Below, one piece after another: positions 23,501 through 30,975 of a stretch of 64,000 nt of DNA. Position 1 is the stretch's first letter, and each line of letters begins with the position of its first letter. A model generated the notes under the pieces. That model searched no databases. It was not told where the DNA came from and saw nothing but the letters and a program-made list of their open reading frames with translations. The stretch is from Streptosporangium album. Lineage in GTDB: Bacteria > Actinomycetota > Actinomycetes > Streptosporangiales > Streptosporangiaceae. The stretch spans positions 1,488,001 through 1,552,000 of the forward strand of contig NZ_JACHJU010000001.1 in the NCBI RefSeq assembly GCF_014203795.1. The letters run 5' to 3'. A program made the translations under genes and the position numbers.

Positions 23501-26310
23501 CCGTCCATCACGGGCACGGCGTACGCGCTCTCGGCGATGGCCATGTCGGCCTCGTGGCCCGGGTCGCAATACCACACCCCCGCGTCGGTCTCTTCCCGGT
23601 GCTCTTCGAAGTGCCGGAGAAGCTCCCCGGTCAGCTCCGAGCGGGCCCCCGCACGCCCGCCCTCCCGCACGAGGGGAGCCACATCCCCCCCTTCGGGGAT
23701 GTGGAGGAGGAAATAGTTCTTGACTCCGTAGGAGGACTCGTGGACCGCGAGCACCTTGAACCGCGAGTCCGCGCCGAACATCACATGGTGCGGCTTGCCG
23801 GATACGCCGTCGATCAGTGCGTGCTCGCCACGGATGGTCAGCTGCACACTCCGCGGCGCGTCCGGCAGGAAACGGGAATCGTCGACCCCGTCGAGGAGCC
23901 CCCTGAAGGCCAACTCCCGGCCGGGGACGAGGTCGGCGGGAATCCAGTCCGCAGGCACCCGCGCCTGAACGGTCCCCTCACCGTGCGGCTGCCGGGCCAA
24001 GGCGGCGTCGGCCAACTCCGCGTACGCCTGTGCCCTCGCGATGTCTCCGGAATCGGCGGCCCGCCCGGCCGCCACCTCGTTCAGCTCCCGGAGGTTGTCG
24101 CCCTGCAGCACATGGGCGAGTGCCTCATGGGGCTCCTTCGCAGCGGGGCCGTGCGACCACCCCAGCGGATCGGCGCGATGTTCCACGGTGTGCCCATCGG
24201 CCTCCTCGTGCCGGATGAGACCGTCCAGGTTTCCCAGAGCCGGCCGGTCGCCGTCGGCATTCCGTGCGACGAACCCGAACCGGTCCGTGAGATCGTCGTA
24301 CCAGTCCAGCCACCCCCTACGTTCGAACTCCGGCCGCAGCGCCCCCAGCCGCGCCGAGACGGCGGCGACATCCGCCTCGTCCAGCGCGTTGAGCCCGAGT
24401 ACGAGGTCGACCAGATCGGCCTGGGAGGAGATGTCCCGGTCGAGGAGGCTGATGAAATGGTAGGTGAGCGTCTCCTCCCAGGCGTCGGCGAAGTCCCGGC
24501 CGATCCTGAGCGTGGGCTGGCCCAACTCATCCGTCCCCGCGCCGTGCCGGTGGAAGCTTTCGCCGAGAGTCAGCAGGTCGTACAGGGAGCGATTCACTGA
24601 TGTGGTAAGCGGCTCGCTCCACACCAGCGGCCTCAGCGCCTCGTGCTCTGCCCACCTGACGCGATTCTCGTAGACAACGGTCTCGCTCGCGCGGTAGATA
24701 CCGGCATCGGCGTCAGCGACGGTACGGGGCGGCAGGGCCTTCAACTCGTGGTCGTCCGCGTCGGCGATTTTCTCGTACTCCCGGCGGAACGCCTGCGCGC
24801 CGTCGTTGAAGGTGACGAGTTCCCTCCTGTCACCGCCTTCGAGGTCGATCAGCTGGAAGTCGCGGATCCCCGTCGCGACGCTCCTGCGCAGAGCGTTGTT
24901 CCCGTAGTCCTGATAGACAAAGTCACCCGCTCGGTGGACGACGGGCCCGTCCAGGCCGAGCGTCTGCCGGACCAGTGCCGCCGCCTCGGCCGCGTCCGCG
25001 TCCCGGCCGGTGAAACGGATCGCGGACACGCCGTCCCCGAACGTGACGATCTCCAGCCGGGTGGCCCCGCCCTCGACGGTCCGGGAATGGCGGAGGCCGC
25101 TGTCCACGCTCCTGCCCAGCCACCCACCGGCATCGGGGGGACGAGGTGGAGGGTTCTGCGACGCAGGCTCGCCACCGGCCAACACGACGTCATGCGCGTC
25201 CGACACCCCGCGCTCCAGGTCCGGATGCGTGGAGGGCGAGGCGTCCGCGAGGACAGCCGGCCTGTCGGGCACCGCCTGGGCCAGGCTGGTGACCGAATCG
25301 GAGCGTGCGTGGCCGGGAACCCGGCCGGCGCTGCCGTGGCCACCCGGGCCACCGCCCGTGTCCGGACCGCTTCCCCCGCCCGGCCCCCCGCCGACGTCCG
25401 GGCCCCGGCCGGTGGGGGTCATCCCCGCCCAGTGCGCGTCGGCGGCCCCGAACACACCCGCCGTGGTCCCCTTCAGCACCATCTCCCAGTCGAACTGGCC
25501 ACTGAGCCCAAGAGTCACCGCCGTGGCCGCCCCGTTGGCCACGCCCGACTGGGCCATCATCCCCGCCATCGACCGGGTGGCGGTCGCCAGCCACTTCTCG
25601 GCCGCCGTCATCTCCCCCCGGGCCAAGCCCGCCTGCAGCCCGCTGGTCGACAGCCGCGACAACCCACCGGACAGGCCGGTCAGGAAGACTCCGGTCAGCG
25701 CCCCGGTCCCCACCGAGGTCAGGAACTGGTTCCAGTCGATGGCGTCGCGCCGCGACTGGGAGGCCTGCACCCCCAGATCCATGCCTCCGACCAAGGTGCC
25801 GAACAGGCCGATGTTGAACAGCAGCCGGGTCGCGATCTGCCGGATCGTCAACCGGGTCAGCTGCGCCCGCGCCCCGATCAGCCCCAGTGTCAACCCGCCC
25901 GACACGAACGCCGCTCTCGCCAGCCAGACGATCTGGAGGAGCAGGAACCAGACCGACACCTCGATCATCCGCTTGGTGTACTCGACCTGGACTCCCGCGC
26001 CGTTGAGCTCCAGCGCCGCAGCGACCAGACTGTCGACCAGTTCGGCCTGTCTGTCTCCCGACACCAGCCGCACGTGCTCGGCGAACGCCTTGAGCGCCTC
26101 CCCGTCCCAGTCCGCCGGACCATCCGGTGACTCCCCCGGTCTGCGGCCCCCGGAGGCCGGGTCGCCCTCCGCCACCTGCCGCGCCGTCGCCGCACACGCG
26201 TCGGCGAGCCGGAAGCACTTCGATTCGTCGCCCTCCGGCCAGTCCATCCCCACGACCCAGCCGGCCATCGGCTTGAACCAGTCGGGAACGATGAACCCGT
26301 CGAACCCCAC
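20536..26310 (-). CDS. Giant CpnT-like effector candidate with duplicated modules and two His/Cys protease-like domains
   Basis: The protein has 1924 residues, GTG start. Residues 1-290 match the CpnT-type WXG100 N-terminal domain (DWPEGDE at 23-29, WDG at 68-70, then hydrophobic helices at about 118-150, 162-182, 196-215 and 248-270). A Gly/Pro linker (about 300-398) precedes two homologous units of about 650-700 residues (from 399 and from about 1243), separated by another Pro/Asp-rich linker. Each unit opens with FGDGVSAIRFTGRDAD and ends in a caspase/C80-like domain: His944 (GHGNPDG) with Cys983 (GNCRIG), and His1778 (SHGNPDG) with Cys1817 (GGCETG), both 39 residues apart. A region before each dyad (about 800-860, 1634-1694) resembles the end of ADP-ribosyltransferase folds but lacks the ExE glutamates. 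A secreted autoprocessing effector is inferred. Confidence 0.8.
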   Translation of the reverse strand: MGFDGFIVPDWFKPMAGWVVGMDWPEGDESKCFRLADACAATARQVAEGDPASGGRRPGESPDGPADWDGEALKAFAEHVRLVSGDRQAELVDSLVAAALELNGAGVQVEYTKRMIEVSVWFLLLQIVWLARAAFVSGGLTLGLIGARAQLTRLTIRQIATRLLFNIGLFGTLVGGMDLGVQASQSRRDAIDWNQFLTSVGTGALTGVFLTGLSGGLSRLSTSGLQAGLARGEMTAAEKWLATATRSMAGMMAQSGVANGAATAVTLGLSGQFDWEMVLKGTTAGVFGAADAHWAGMTPTGRGPDVGGGPGGGSGPDTGGGPGGHGSAGRVPGHARSDSVTSLAQAVPDRPAVLADASPSTHPDLERGVSDAHDVVLAGGEPASQNPPPRPPDAGGWLGRSVDSGLRHSRTVEGGATRLEIVTFGDGVSAIRFTGRDADAAEAAALVRQTLGLDGPVVHRAGDFVYQDYGNNALRRSVATGIRDFQLIDLEGGDRRELVTFNDGAQAFRREYEKIADADDHELKALPPRTVADADAGIYRASETVVYENRVRWAEHEALRPLVWSEPLTTSVNRSLYDLLTLGESFHRHGAGTDELGQPTLRIGRDFADAWEETLTYHFISLLDRDISSQADLVDLVLGLNALDEADVAAVSARLGALRPEFERRGWLDWYDDLTDRFGFVARNADGDRPALGNLDGLIRHEEADGHTVEHRADPLGWSHGPAAKEPHEALAHVLQGDNLRELNEVAAGRAADSGDIARAQAYAELADAALARQPHGEGTVQARVPADWIPADLVPGRELAFRGLLDGVDDSRFLPDAPRSVQLTIRGEHALIDGVSGKPHHVMFGADSRFKVLAVHESSYGVKNYFLLHIPEGGDVAPLVREGGRAGARSELTGELLRHFEEHREETDAGVWYCDPGHEADMAIAESAYAVPVMDGSFYVDGHGNPDGIFIGDTQLTARELAVLLLNEPRLRPDDVIFLGNCRIGQGEVPFALELARETGHMVVAAESLMEVNEYGDMTPIDSEGGRGFLSERGGLRIFLPDNPIPGGLWERVKSLVAGGWPNPFGHEGGPGIRTRDEPAAALSELPQAQGTVRGYHDVPPRLPQVVPDSPAHAVPDGAPAARPGVDRIDGLINRSDSPDATALAERMGPPTSHRAGADAVEPLRPAVLGDHGKPVESDVPRGVPVAHPDPPIVRADTSSFAYPDADPARGAPGGRDVPAVGDAPVRPDPATSHADHAGGLERSVNTGIRESRVIETVDTRVEIVMFGDGVSAIRFTGRDADAAEAAALVRQALGLKEIPVHRVGDALYQDYGNNALRKSVATGIRRSEPVVNEHGQVQELVTFNDGKKALRVEYNLARHADSHELMALPPRSVGDTDGGLFRASETVVYSDRHSPTTDERLKPLVWREPVADRMTRSLCSVLTLGEGFSWHHVAVDADGVHRLEVDAKFAPAWSKLLLQKFVTPRYSDWTGKLTHFTFNQNVLSPADVAAVSARLEALRPEFERRGWLDWHDGLMDRFDHIARHAEGDQPVLRDLEGRAGSGGDGVRATESAGWRSHDPRAALSGLLVGGDLRQLHDALIGRSGDLGDAARAQAYVDLANADLARLPHREGHVQVRVPLDWIPGDLTPGAEFTFGGLLDGVDDPRFLPDAPRSAQLTIRGVYAPVGDISGKPHHAMFDAGSRFKVLAVQESSSRVKSYFLLQVHEGQQVSPTPSESAGTPARPELTGELLRHFDEHREEIRSGVWYRDPNNRHDMKNADASRAALPVEGAFTVFSHGNPDGIYIGTKRLTAQEAAHLLLNEPGLRPDDVIFLGGCETGRGVAPFAQGVADRTGRVVIAADSLTLVAARGDRFANNWVNAPYALFGRGQFRIFLPDSPVPAHVWDRIHSWADGGQATPLHDADGSEGRPAGGPRTTERPDNAY

Positions 26311-26316
26311 AGGCGA

Positions 26317-26640
26317 TCACACGCCGGACGGAGAGGAAGGGAGAGTGCCCGCCTGGTCGGCCGCCTCGTACACCGCGGCGCTGACCCCCAGCCGCTTCCG
26401 GACGCCGCCGATCTCCTGGATGTAGGCGTCGAAGGCGTCGAATATCCTCTCCCTGATGCGCGGGAGGTTCTTCTCCAGCTCCGCGCCGTACTGGTCGTCC
26501 CCCAGGGGACGCCCCTCTCTCAGGAACGCCTCACCCAGTGAGGTGTACGCCTCCCGGAGGAAGTCGCGCTCGTCACCGTAGTCCTGGGCTCTGCGGCGCA
26601 GTCCCGCCCACTCCGCGTAATAGCCGTCGGACACCGTCAC
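26317..26640 (-). CDS. EspC/WXG-type helical protein
   Basis: The protein has 107 residues. It is a helical hairpin with a conserved-looking centre (LGEAFLREGRPLGDDQYGAELEKNLP) and a C-terminal GVSAAVYEAADQAG, which fits the ESX Yxxx[DE] signal. It lacks a WXG turn, as EspC-type proteins do. Its start overlaps the stop of the upstream YbaB-like gene (4-bp overlap), and the giant gene begins 6 bp after its stop. Three genes therefore form one operon, and this protein is the likely secretion partner or chaperone of the giant effector candidate. Confidence 0.82.
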   Translation of the reverse strand: MTVSDGYYAEWAGLRRRAQDYGDERDFLREAYTSLGEAFLREGRPLGDDQYGAELEKNLPRIRERIFDAFDAYIQEIGGVRKRLGVSAAVYEAADQAGTLPSSPSGV

Positions 26641-27041
26641 CGGCGGCCCTCCGACTCCCTGGACGGCAGATTCACCGACTGCGGCAGGAACGACTCGAAG
26701 CTCGCGCCCTCCCCGAACAGTTCCTCGTACGGCAGGCCGTCCGGCACGAACGGAGCCATCAACTCCTGTGTCCGGGCCGACACCTCGCCCGTCGCCACAC
26801 CGATCTGCTCCATGATCGACCGTGAGAGCTCCGACGACGACAGCTTCCGGTAGACGCGCGGATCGAGCTCGATGTTCTGGACTTGGCCGCGCGGCCCCAC
26901 CGTCACGGTCACCATCCCGTCATCCGAGCGGGCGGTCACCGTCAGTTCGTTCAGCTTGCCGTACGTCTCTCGGAGTTGCGCCGCCTGCCGGTTGTACTCG
27001 TCGGCCAGCTCGTCGATGGCCATCCGAAACTCATCGCTCAC
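26637..27041 (-). CDS. YbaB/EbfC-like protein
   Basis: The protein has 134 residues. I chose GTG at 27041 (GAGGGG 8 bp upstream); GTG at 27050 is the alternative. YbaB-like order: long helix (MAIDELADEYNRQAAQLRE), strand pair (GMVTVTVGPRGQVQNIELDP), helix (SSELSRSIMEQIGVA), then a Pro-rich end. It is the first gene of the operon leading to the EspC-type protein and the giant effector candidate. Third YbaB-like protein of the island. Confidence 0.8.
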   Translation of the reverse strand: MSDEFRMAIDELADEYNRQAAQLRETYGKLNELTVTARSDDGMVTVTVGPRGQVQNIELDPRVYRKLSSSELSRSIMEQIGVATGEVSARTQELMAPFVPDGLPYEELFGEGASFESFLPQSVNLPSRESEGRR

Positions 27042-27080
27042 CGCAGTCACCCCTCATAAACCGCGCAAACCTGAACGCCA

Positions 27081-27110
27081 CAGAGATATCAGTGAACCCA
27101 GAGATATCAG
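27081..27110. repeat. Two 12-bp direct repeats upstream of the effector operon
   Basis: CAGAGATATCAG occurs at 27081-27092 and 27099-27110, 18 bp start to start. Each contains the palindrome GATATC. They lie 40-69 bp upstream of the YbaB-like start codon in a locally AT-rich stretch and are candidate regulator sites. Confidence 0.55.
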
Positions 27111-27147
27111 CTGTTACCAACCAAAGCGAGTAAAAAGGGCAAAGCGG

Positions 27148-27342
27148 TCAGGGGTTATGCGTCTTGTCGGGGTCGGCGGTCTCACGACGCATCTGATCGA
27201 GGATCGCGAACTCCTCGGGCGTGAGATCGGCCGCGACGCTCAACGTCCCCTCCGATGTCTCCAGCACGATGGGCGGCCTCGACGTGCCGGGGCCGGAGAC
27301 GACCGTGAAGGCGGGCGGAACCGGGTCCACGTCTTCGCTCAT
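27148..27342 (-). CDS. Small hypothetical acidic protein
   Basis: The protein has 64 residues, with GAGGA 6 bp before the ATG. It is Pro-rich at the start, then forms a short strand and helix pattern (PPIVLETSEGTLSVAADLTPEEFAILDQM). No family recognised. It precedes the YbaB-EspC-effector operon by 106 bp and may be co-transcribed. A good start context and plausible composition favour a real gene. Confidence 0.6.
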   Translation of the reverse strand: MSEDVDPVPPAFTVVSGPGTSRPPIVLETSEGTLSVAADLTPEEFAILDQMRRETADPDKTHNP

Positions 27343-27503
27343 GTCGGATCCTCGAAACTAGGGAACGGACCGTACACCGTCCCATTCTGCCGGGTGGCGG
27401 ACGACGACGGCCACCGAGGACCGCAGGTCCGGATTCCGCTCTGATCGACGCGCCGACCAGACTCTCCTGCCACGGCCTCCCCCAGAAGATCTCTGTCCAC
27501 TAT

Positions 27504-27533
27504 CATCGGCTTTCATCGGCTTTCATCGGCTTT
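27504..27533 (+). repeat. Three tandem 10-bp repeats in a promoter region
   Basis: CATCGGCTTT is repeated three times without a mismatch and with no spacing, ending 26 bp before the start codon at 27560. A 10-bp period places the copies on the same face of the helix. The copies lie between a possible -10 (TATCAT, 27501-27506) and the ribosome binding site, so they may be transcribed. Confidence 0.7.
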
Positions 27534-27559
27534 GCGCCAGGCCGAAAGGGGGCAGCTGG

Positions 27560-27862
27560 GTGGCGGGTACAGATATCCACTTCGACGCGCTTGAGCAGTG
27601 CCGCACGACCACGAAGAAGCTGGCCGGGAAGTACGGCGACCTCGCCGACACGTACCCTGCCACGTCGGCCGACTCCTCCATCTTCGGAAGGCTGACGGAC
27701 TCCAGCGCGCTGGCCAGTGCCATCGACACGATCGAGAAGATGGTCGACGATGAGCTGGGCCAGGTCAAGAACAAGCTCGAAGGCGTCGAGCGCGCGCTGG
27801 ACACCGTGCAGGAGAACGTCCGCGGTGCCAACAAGGCCTCCAGCGGGGAGGACGGTTCATGA
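27560..27862 (+). CDS. WXG/EspC-like small helical protein
   Basis: The protein has 100 residues, with a GTG start behind AAGGGGG. It is helical throughout, with Lys/Asp-rich surfaces and no Trp; a central SIFGRLTDSSALASA resembles the turn of EspC-type proteins. The ATGA overlap with the following transglycosylase gene means the two are coupled and are probably a substrate pair, as for Esx heterodimers. Confidence 0.78.
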   Translation: MAGTDIHFDALEQCRTTTKKLAGKYGDLADTYPATSADSSIFGRLTDSSALASAIDTIEKMVDDELGQVKNKLEGVERALDTVQENVRGANKASSGEDGS

Positions 27863-29025
27863 CCGACAGGGGCGGCGACAGGGAGCCGATCACTCCCACC
27901 GTTCCGGGCAGCTCGGAACTGCTCAACATCGCCATGAAGGTCAACGGCGACAAAACGTCGATCACGGCGATCGCCACCCGGTGGCGGTCCGCGGCGGGCA
28001 AGGTGAACGAACACGCCCGCGAGCTCGGTGGCGCGGTGAACGCGGTGGACGGCGCCTGGCAGGGCGAGTCGGCAGACGCGTTCGACACTTATATGCGTAA
28101 GTACGGCAAGGCCGGTGACGCGTTGCACGATGCGCTGTCACACTGCGCGACCTCTCTCGACACCGCCGCCGGAAAGCTCGGCACCGCCGAGACCAAGGTG
28201 AACAACCTCGTCGGCAACCTCGTCACCCAGTGGAACACCTACTGCGCCAACAACCCCAAGAAGACGGAAGCGGAGCTCGCACCGGGGATCAAGGGGGCGG
28301 TCGACCAGGCCGTCAGCGATGCCCGCGTCCATCTCGCCGACGCCGACGAGGCCGTCTCCACGGCGGCGACCGATCTCAAGAAGCACCTGGACGAGCGGTC
28401 GATCACCTTCAAGGACATTCCCGCGCCCGGTGACGAGAAGTTCGTCCCGGCGCCCGGACGCACCGTCGACTGGCAGAAGACCCCCCAGCCCGATCCGGGA
28501 CGGACCACGCTCGCCGGTGCGAACGGCGGTGGCTCCGGCGGGTACAGCCCCGAGGGAGGCGGATACGGCGGATACGGTTCCACCACCTCGTCGGGTGGGA
28601 CCGTCCCCCAGCCGAAGGAGAAGATCGTGGAGTGGATCAAGGAGGCACTCACGATCATCAAATCGGATGAAATGGCGGATGTCCTCCGAAAAAGAGGGAT
28701 CGACGTCAGCGATCTGGACCCGAACGACCCGAAGGACATCGAGCGGATCTGGACGATCATCTATTACGAGTCCGGCGGGGATCCCAACGCCCAGAACAAC
28801 TGGGACATCAACGCACGCAACGGCGTCCCGTCCCAGGGGCTGATGCAGACGATCCCGCCCGTGTTCCAGGCGAATGCCCTTCCCGGCTACAACGGGATCA
28901 AGGAACCGGTCGACAACATCATCGCCGGTGTCCTGTACACCTACAAACGCTACGGATCCCTCGCCCAACATCCCGGAATCGATTCCCTGGAGAATGTCCC
29001 CGGGGGCACGTACAAGCCGTACTGA
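27859..29025 (+). CDS. WXG100-lytic transglycosylase fusion
   Basis: The protein has 388 residues. Residues 15-190 are a helical WXG100-like domain with AWQGESADAF (Trp67). A Pro/Gly/Ser/Tyr-rich linker (about 195-250) leads to a soluble lytic transglycosylase fold: IIYYESGGDP with the likely catalytic Glu304, SQGLMQTIPP, and GVLYTYKRYG at the end, the order of the SLT/GEWL family. There is no N-terminal signal peptide, so export through the ESX system by its WXG domain is inferred. It would cleave the MurNAc-GlcNAc bond, for example to let the machinery or substrates pass the wall. Confidence 0.88.
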   Translation: MTDRGGDREPITPTVPGSSELLNIAMKVNGDKTSITAIATRWRSAAGKVNEHARELGGAVNAVDGAWQGESADAFDTYMRKYGKAGDALHDALSHCATSLDTAAGKLGTAETKVNNLVGNLVTQWNTYCANNPKKTEAELAPGIKGAVDQAVSDARVHLADADEAVSTAATDLKKHLDERSITFKDIPAPGDEKFVPAPGRTVDWQKTPQPDPGRTTLAGANGGGSGGYSPEGGGYGGYGSTTSSGGTVPQPKEKIVEWIKEALTIIKSDEMADVLRKRGIDVSDLDPNDPKDIERIWTIIYYESGGDPNAQNNWDINARNGVPSQGLMQTIPPVFQANALPGYNGIKEPVDNIIAGVLYTYKRYGSLAQHPGIDSLENVPGGTYKPY

Positions 29026-29068
29026 CGGCCGGACGGGATCGGCCAAGACGCCCCGGTAGGCTGTGGTG

Positions 29069-29710
29069 ATGGAACTCACCAAGTTCGGCCACGCATGCGT
29101 CCGCCTGGAGAAGAGCGGCTCGGTCCTGGTCATCGACCCGGGCTCCTTCAGCGAGGAGTCCGCGCTCGACGGAGCGCAGGCCGTCCTCATCACCCACGAG
29201 CACTTCGACCACGTGGATGCCGACCGGCTGCGCAGGGCCGCCGAGGCCAACCCGGCACTGGAGATCTGGACCAACGAGGCCGTGGCCGCCACGCTGGCCG
29301 ACGTCCCGGCGAAGATCCAGGTCGTACGGCACGGCGACACCTTCGACACGGCGGGGTTCGGGGTGAGGACCGTCGGCGAGTGGCACGCCCCCAACCACCC
29401 GGACATGCCGATCGTGCGCAACGTCGGTTTCCTGGTGGACGAGGAGGTCTTCTACCCGGGTGACGCGCTCACCCCGCCCGGGGTCGAGGTCCCCACCCTC
29501 CTGGTGCCGACCAACGCGCCGTGGCTGAAGGCGTACGAGATGGTGGAATACCTGCGCCAGATCCGGCCGGCCAGGGCCTTCTCCACCCATGACGGCCTGC
29601 TCAACGACATCGGTCTCGGCCTGATCGACTCGTGGCTGGGCATGGAGGCGGACAAGCAGAAGGCCGAGATGCGCCGGCTGAAGCCGGGCGAGTCGGTCAT
29701 GCTGCCCTGA
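29069..29710 (+). CDS. MBL-fold (UlaG-like) metal-dependent hydrolase
   Basis: The protein has 213 residues. I take the ATG at 29069; two GTG codons directly before it are alternatives. Short metallo-beta-lactamase fold: KFGHACVRLE, DPGSF, the metal motif HEHFDHVD, EWHAPNHPD, YPGDALTPP and a final STHDG. This is the compact UlaG-type layout found in many actinomycetes; the substrate is not known. It lies 43 bp after the transglycosylase gene but has a housekeeping look. Confidence 0.85.
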   Translation: MELTKFGHACVRLEKSGSVLVIDPGSFSEESALDGAQAVLITHEHFDHVDADRLRRAAEANPALEIWTNEAVAATLADVPAKIQVVRHGDTFDTAGFGVRTVGEWHAPNHPDMPIVRNVGFLVDEEVFYPGDALTPPGVEVPTLLVPTNAPWLKAYEMVEYLRQIRPARAFSTHDGLLNDIGLGLIDSWLGMEADKQKAEMRRLKPGESVMLP

Positions 29711-29712
29711 GA

Positions 29713-29752
29713 GCCGCCCCCGGGCAACCGCGCCGTTCCTGCCCGGGGCGGC
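29713..29752. terminator. Convergent terminator between the hydrolase and mnmA
   Basis: GCCGCCCC(C)GGGCA and TGCCCGGGGCGGC pair over 13 bp with one bulge and a 13-nt loop. It serves both convergent genes. Confidence 0.7.
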
Positions 29753-29767
29753 ACCGCCGCAGCCGGG

Positions 29768-30838
29768 TCACGCCGCCGTGGCGATGGTGGCCGAGCCGAT
29801 CACGGTGTCGCCCAGATAGAGCACGGCCGCCTGACCTGCCGCCACCCCGGTGGCGGGGGCGTCCAGCGTGAGGTGGACCTCGTCGCCGGAGAGCTGGGCG
29901 CGGCAGCCGTACACCTCGCCGTGGGCACGGAGTTGGACCGTGCAGGCCAGCGGCTCGCGCGGCTCGGCGGCCGGGCCGTTCCAGACCGGCCGGGTGGCCA
30001 CGATCGTGGTGACCTCCAGGGCCGAGCGGGGGCCGACCGTGACCGTGTTGGAGACGGGCTCGATGGACAGCACGTATCGGGGGCGGCCGTCGGCGGCCGG
30101 GCGGTCGATGTGCAGGCCCTTACGCTGGCCGACGGTGAAGCCGTAGGCGCCCTCGTGCGCGCCGACGACCGCGCCCGACTCGTCCACGATCGGGCCCTCG
30201 GTCGCGCCGAGGCGGTCGGCCAGGAAGCCGCGGGTGTCGCCGTCGGCGATGAAGCAGATGTCGTGGCTGTCGGGCTTGTCGGCCACCATGAGCCCGCGCC
30301 GCGCGGCCTCCTCGCGGACCTGCGCCTTGGTGGAGTCGCCCAGCGGGAAGATCGCGTGACTGAGCTGCTGCCTGGTCAGCACGCCGAGCACGTAGGACTG
30401 GTCCTTGCCCGCGTCGGGGCTGCGGCTCAGCACGCCGTCGGCGATCCGCGCGTGGTGCCCGGTGGCCACCGCGTCGAAGCCCAGCGCGAGGGCCCGGTCG
30501 AGGACCGCCTCGAACTTGATCTTCTCGTTGCAGCGCAGGCAGGGGTTGGGCGTGCGGCCCGCTGCGTACTCGCTGACGAAGTCCTCGACGACGTCGCGGT
30601 GGAACCGTTCGGCCATGTCCCAGATGTAGAAGGGGATGCCGATCACGTCGGCGGCCCTGCGGGCGTCTCGCGAGTCCTCGATCGTGCAGCACCCTCGGGC
30701 GCCGGTCCGGTACGACTGGGGATTGGCCGAGAGCGCCAGATGCACGCCGGTGACGTCATGACCCGCCTCGGCGATGCGGGCGGCCGCCACGGCGGAGTCG
30801 ACGCCGCCGGACATGGCGGCAAGCACACGGAGTCTCAT
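29768..30838 (-). CDS. mnmA: tRNA-specific 2-thiouridylase MnmA
   Basis: The protein has 356 residues, near the family length. N-terminal PP-loop [12 protein letters not shown] for ATP binding; first catalytic cysteine in [12 protein letters not shown], second in SHDICFI. The protein ends with the usual beta-barrel domain ([15 protein letters not shown]). The enzyme thiolates U34 of tRNAs for Lys, Glu and Gln. Sulfur comes from a cysteine desulfurase, and the next upstream gene encodes one on the same strand (137-bp gap), which supports a functional pair. Confidence 0.95.
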   Translation of the reverse strand: MRLRVLAAMSGGVDSAVAAARIAEAGHDVTGVHLALSANPQSYRTGARGCCTIEDSRDARRAADVIGIPFYIWDMAERFHRDVVEDFVSEYAAGRTPNPCLRCNEKIKFEAVLDRALALGFDAVATGHHARIADGVLSRSPDAGKDQSYVLGVLTRQQLSHAIFPLGDSTKAQVREEAARRGLMVADKPDSHDICFIADGDTRGFLADRLGATEGPIVDESGAVVGAHEGAYGFTVGQRKGLHIDRPAADGRPRYVLSIEPVSNTVTVGPRSALEVTTIVATRPVWNGPAAEPREPLACTVQLRAHGEVYGCRAQLSGDEVHLTLDAPATGVAAGQAAVLYLGDTVIGSATIATAA

Positions 30839-30975
30839 AACCCCTTGAGCCTACCCGCGTCGGCGGACGTCCGTCGTGCGGGAGATCCGGTGGCCGTGCG
30901 GTCCGCGCCGCGCCTCCGCTGACGGCCTTTCCCGGCACAGGGGATCCGGCACCGGAGGGGGCCGATGTCAGGGGA

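Noticed and set aside
21283..24600. Long plus-strand open frame opposite the giant effector (about 1100 codons)
   Set aside because: The minus-strand frame has motifs, a duplication and operon context; the plus-strand frame has none and is a compositional shadow.
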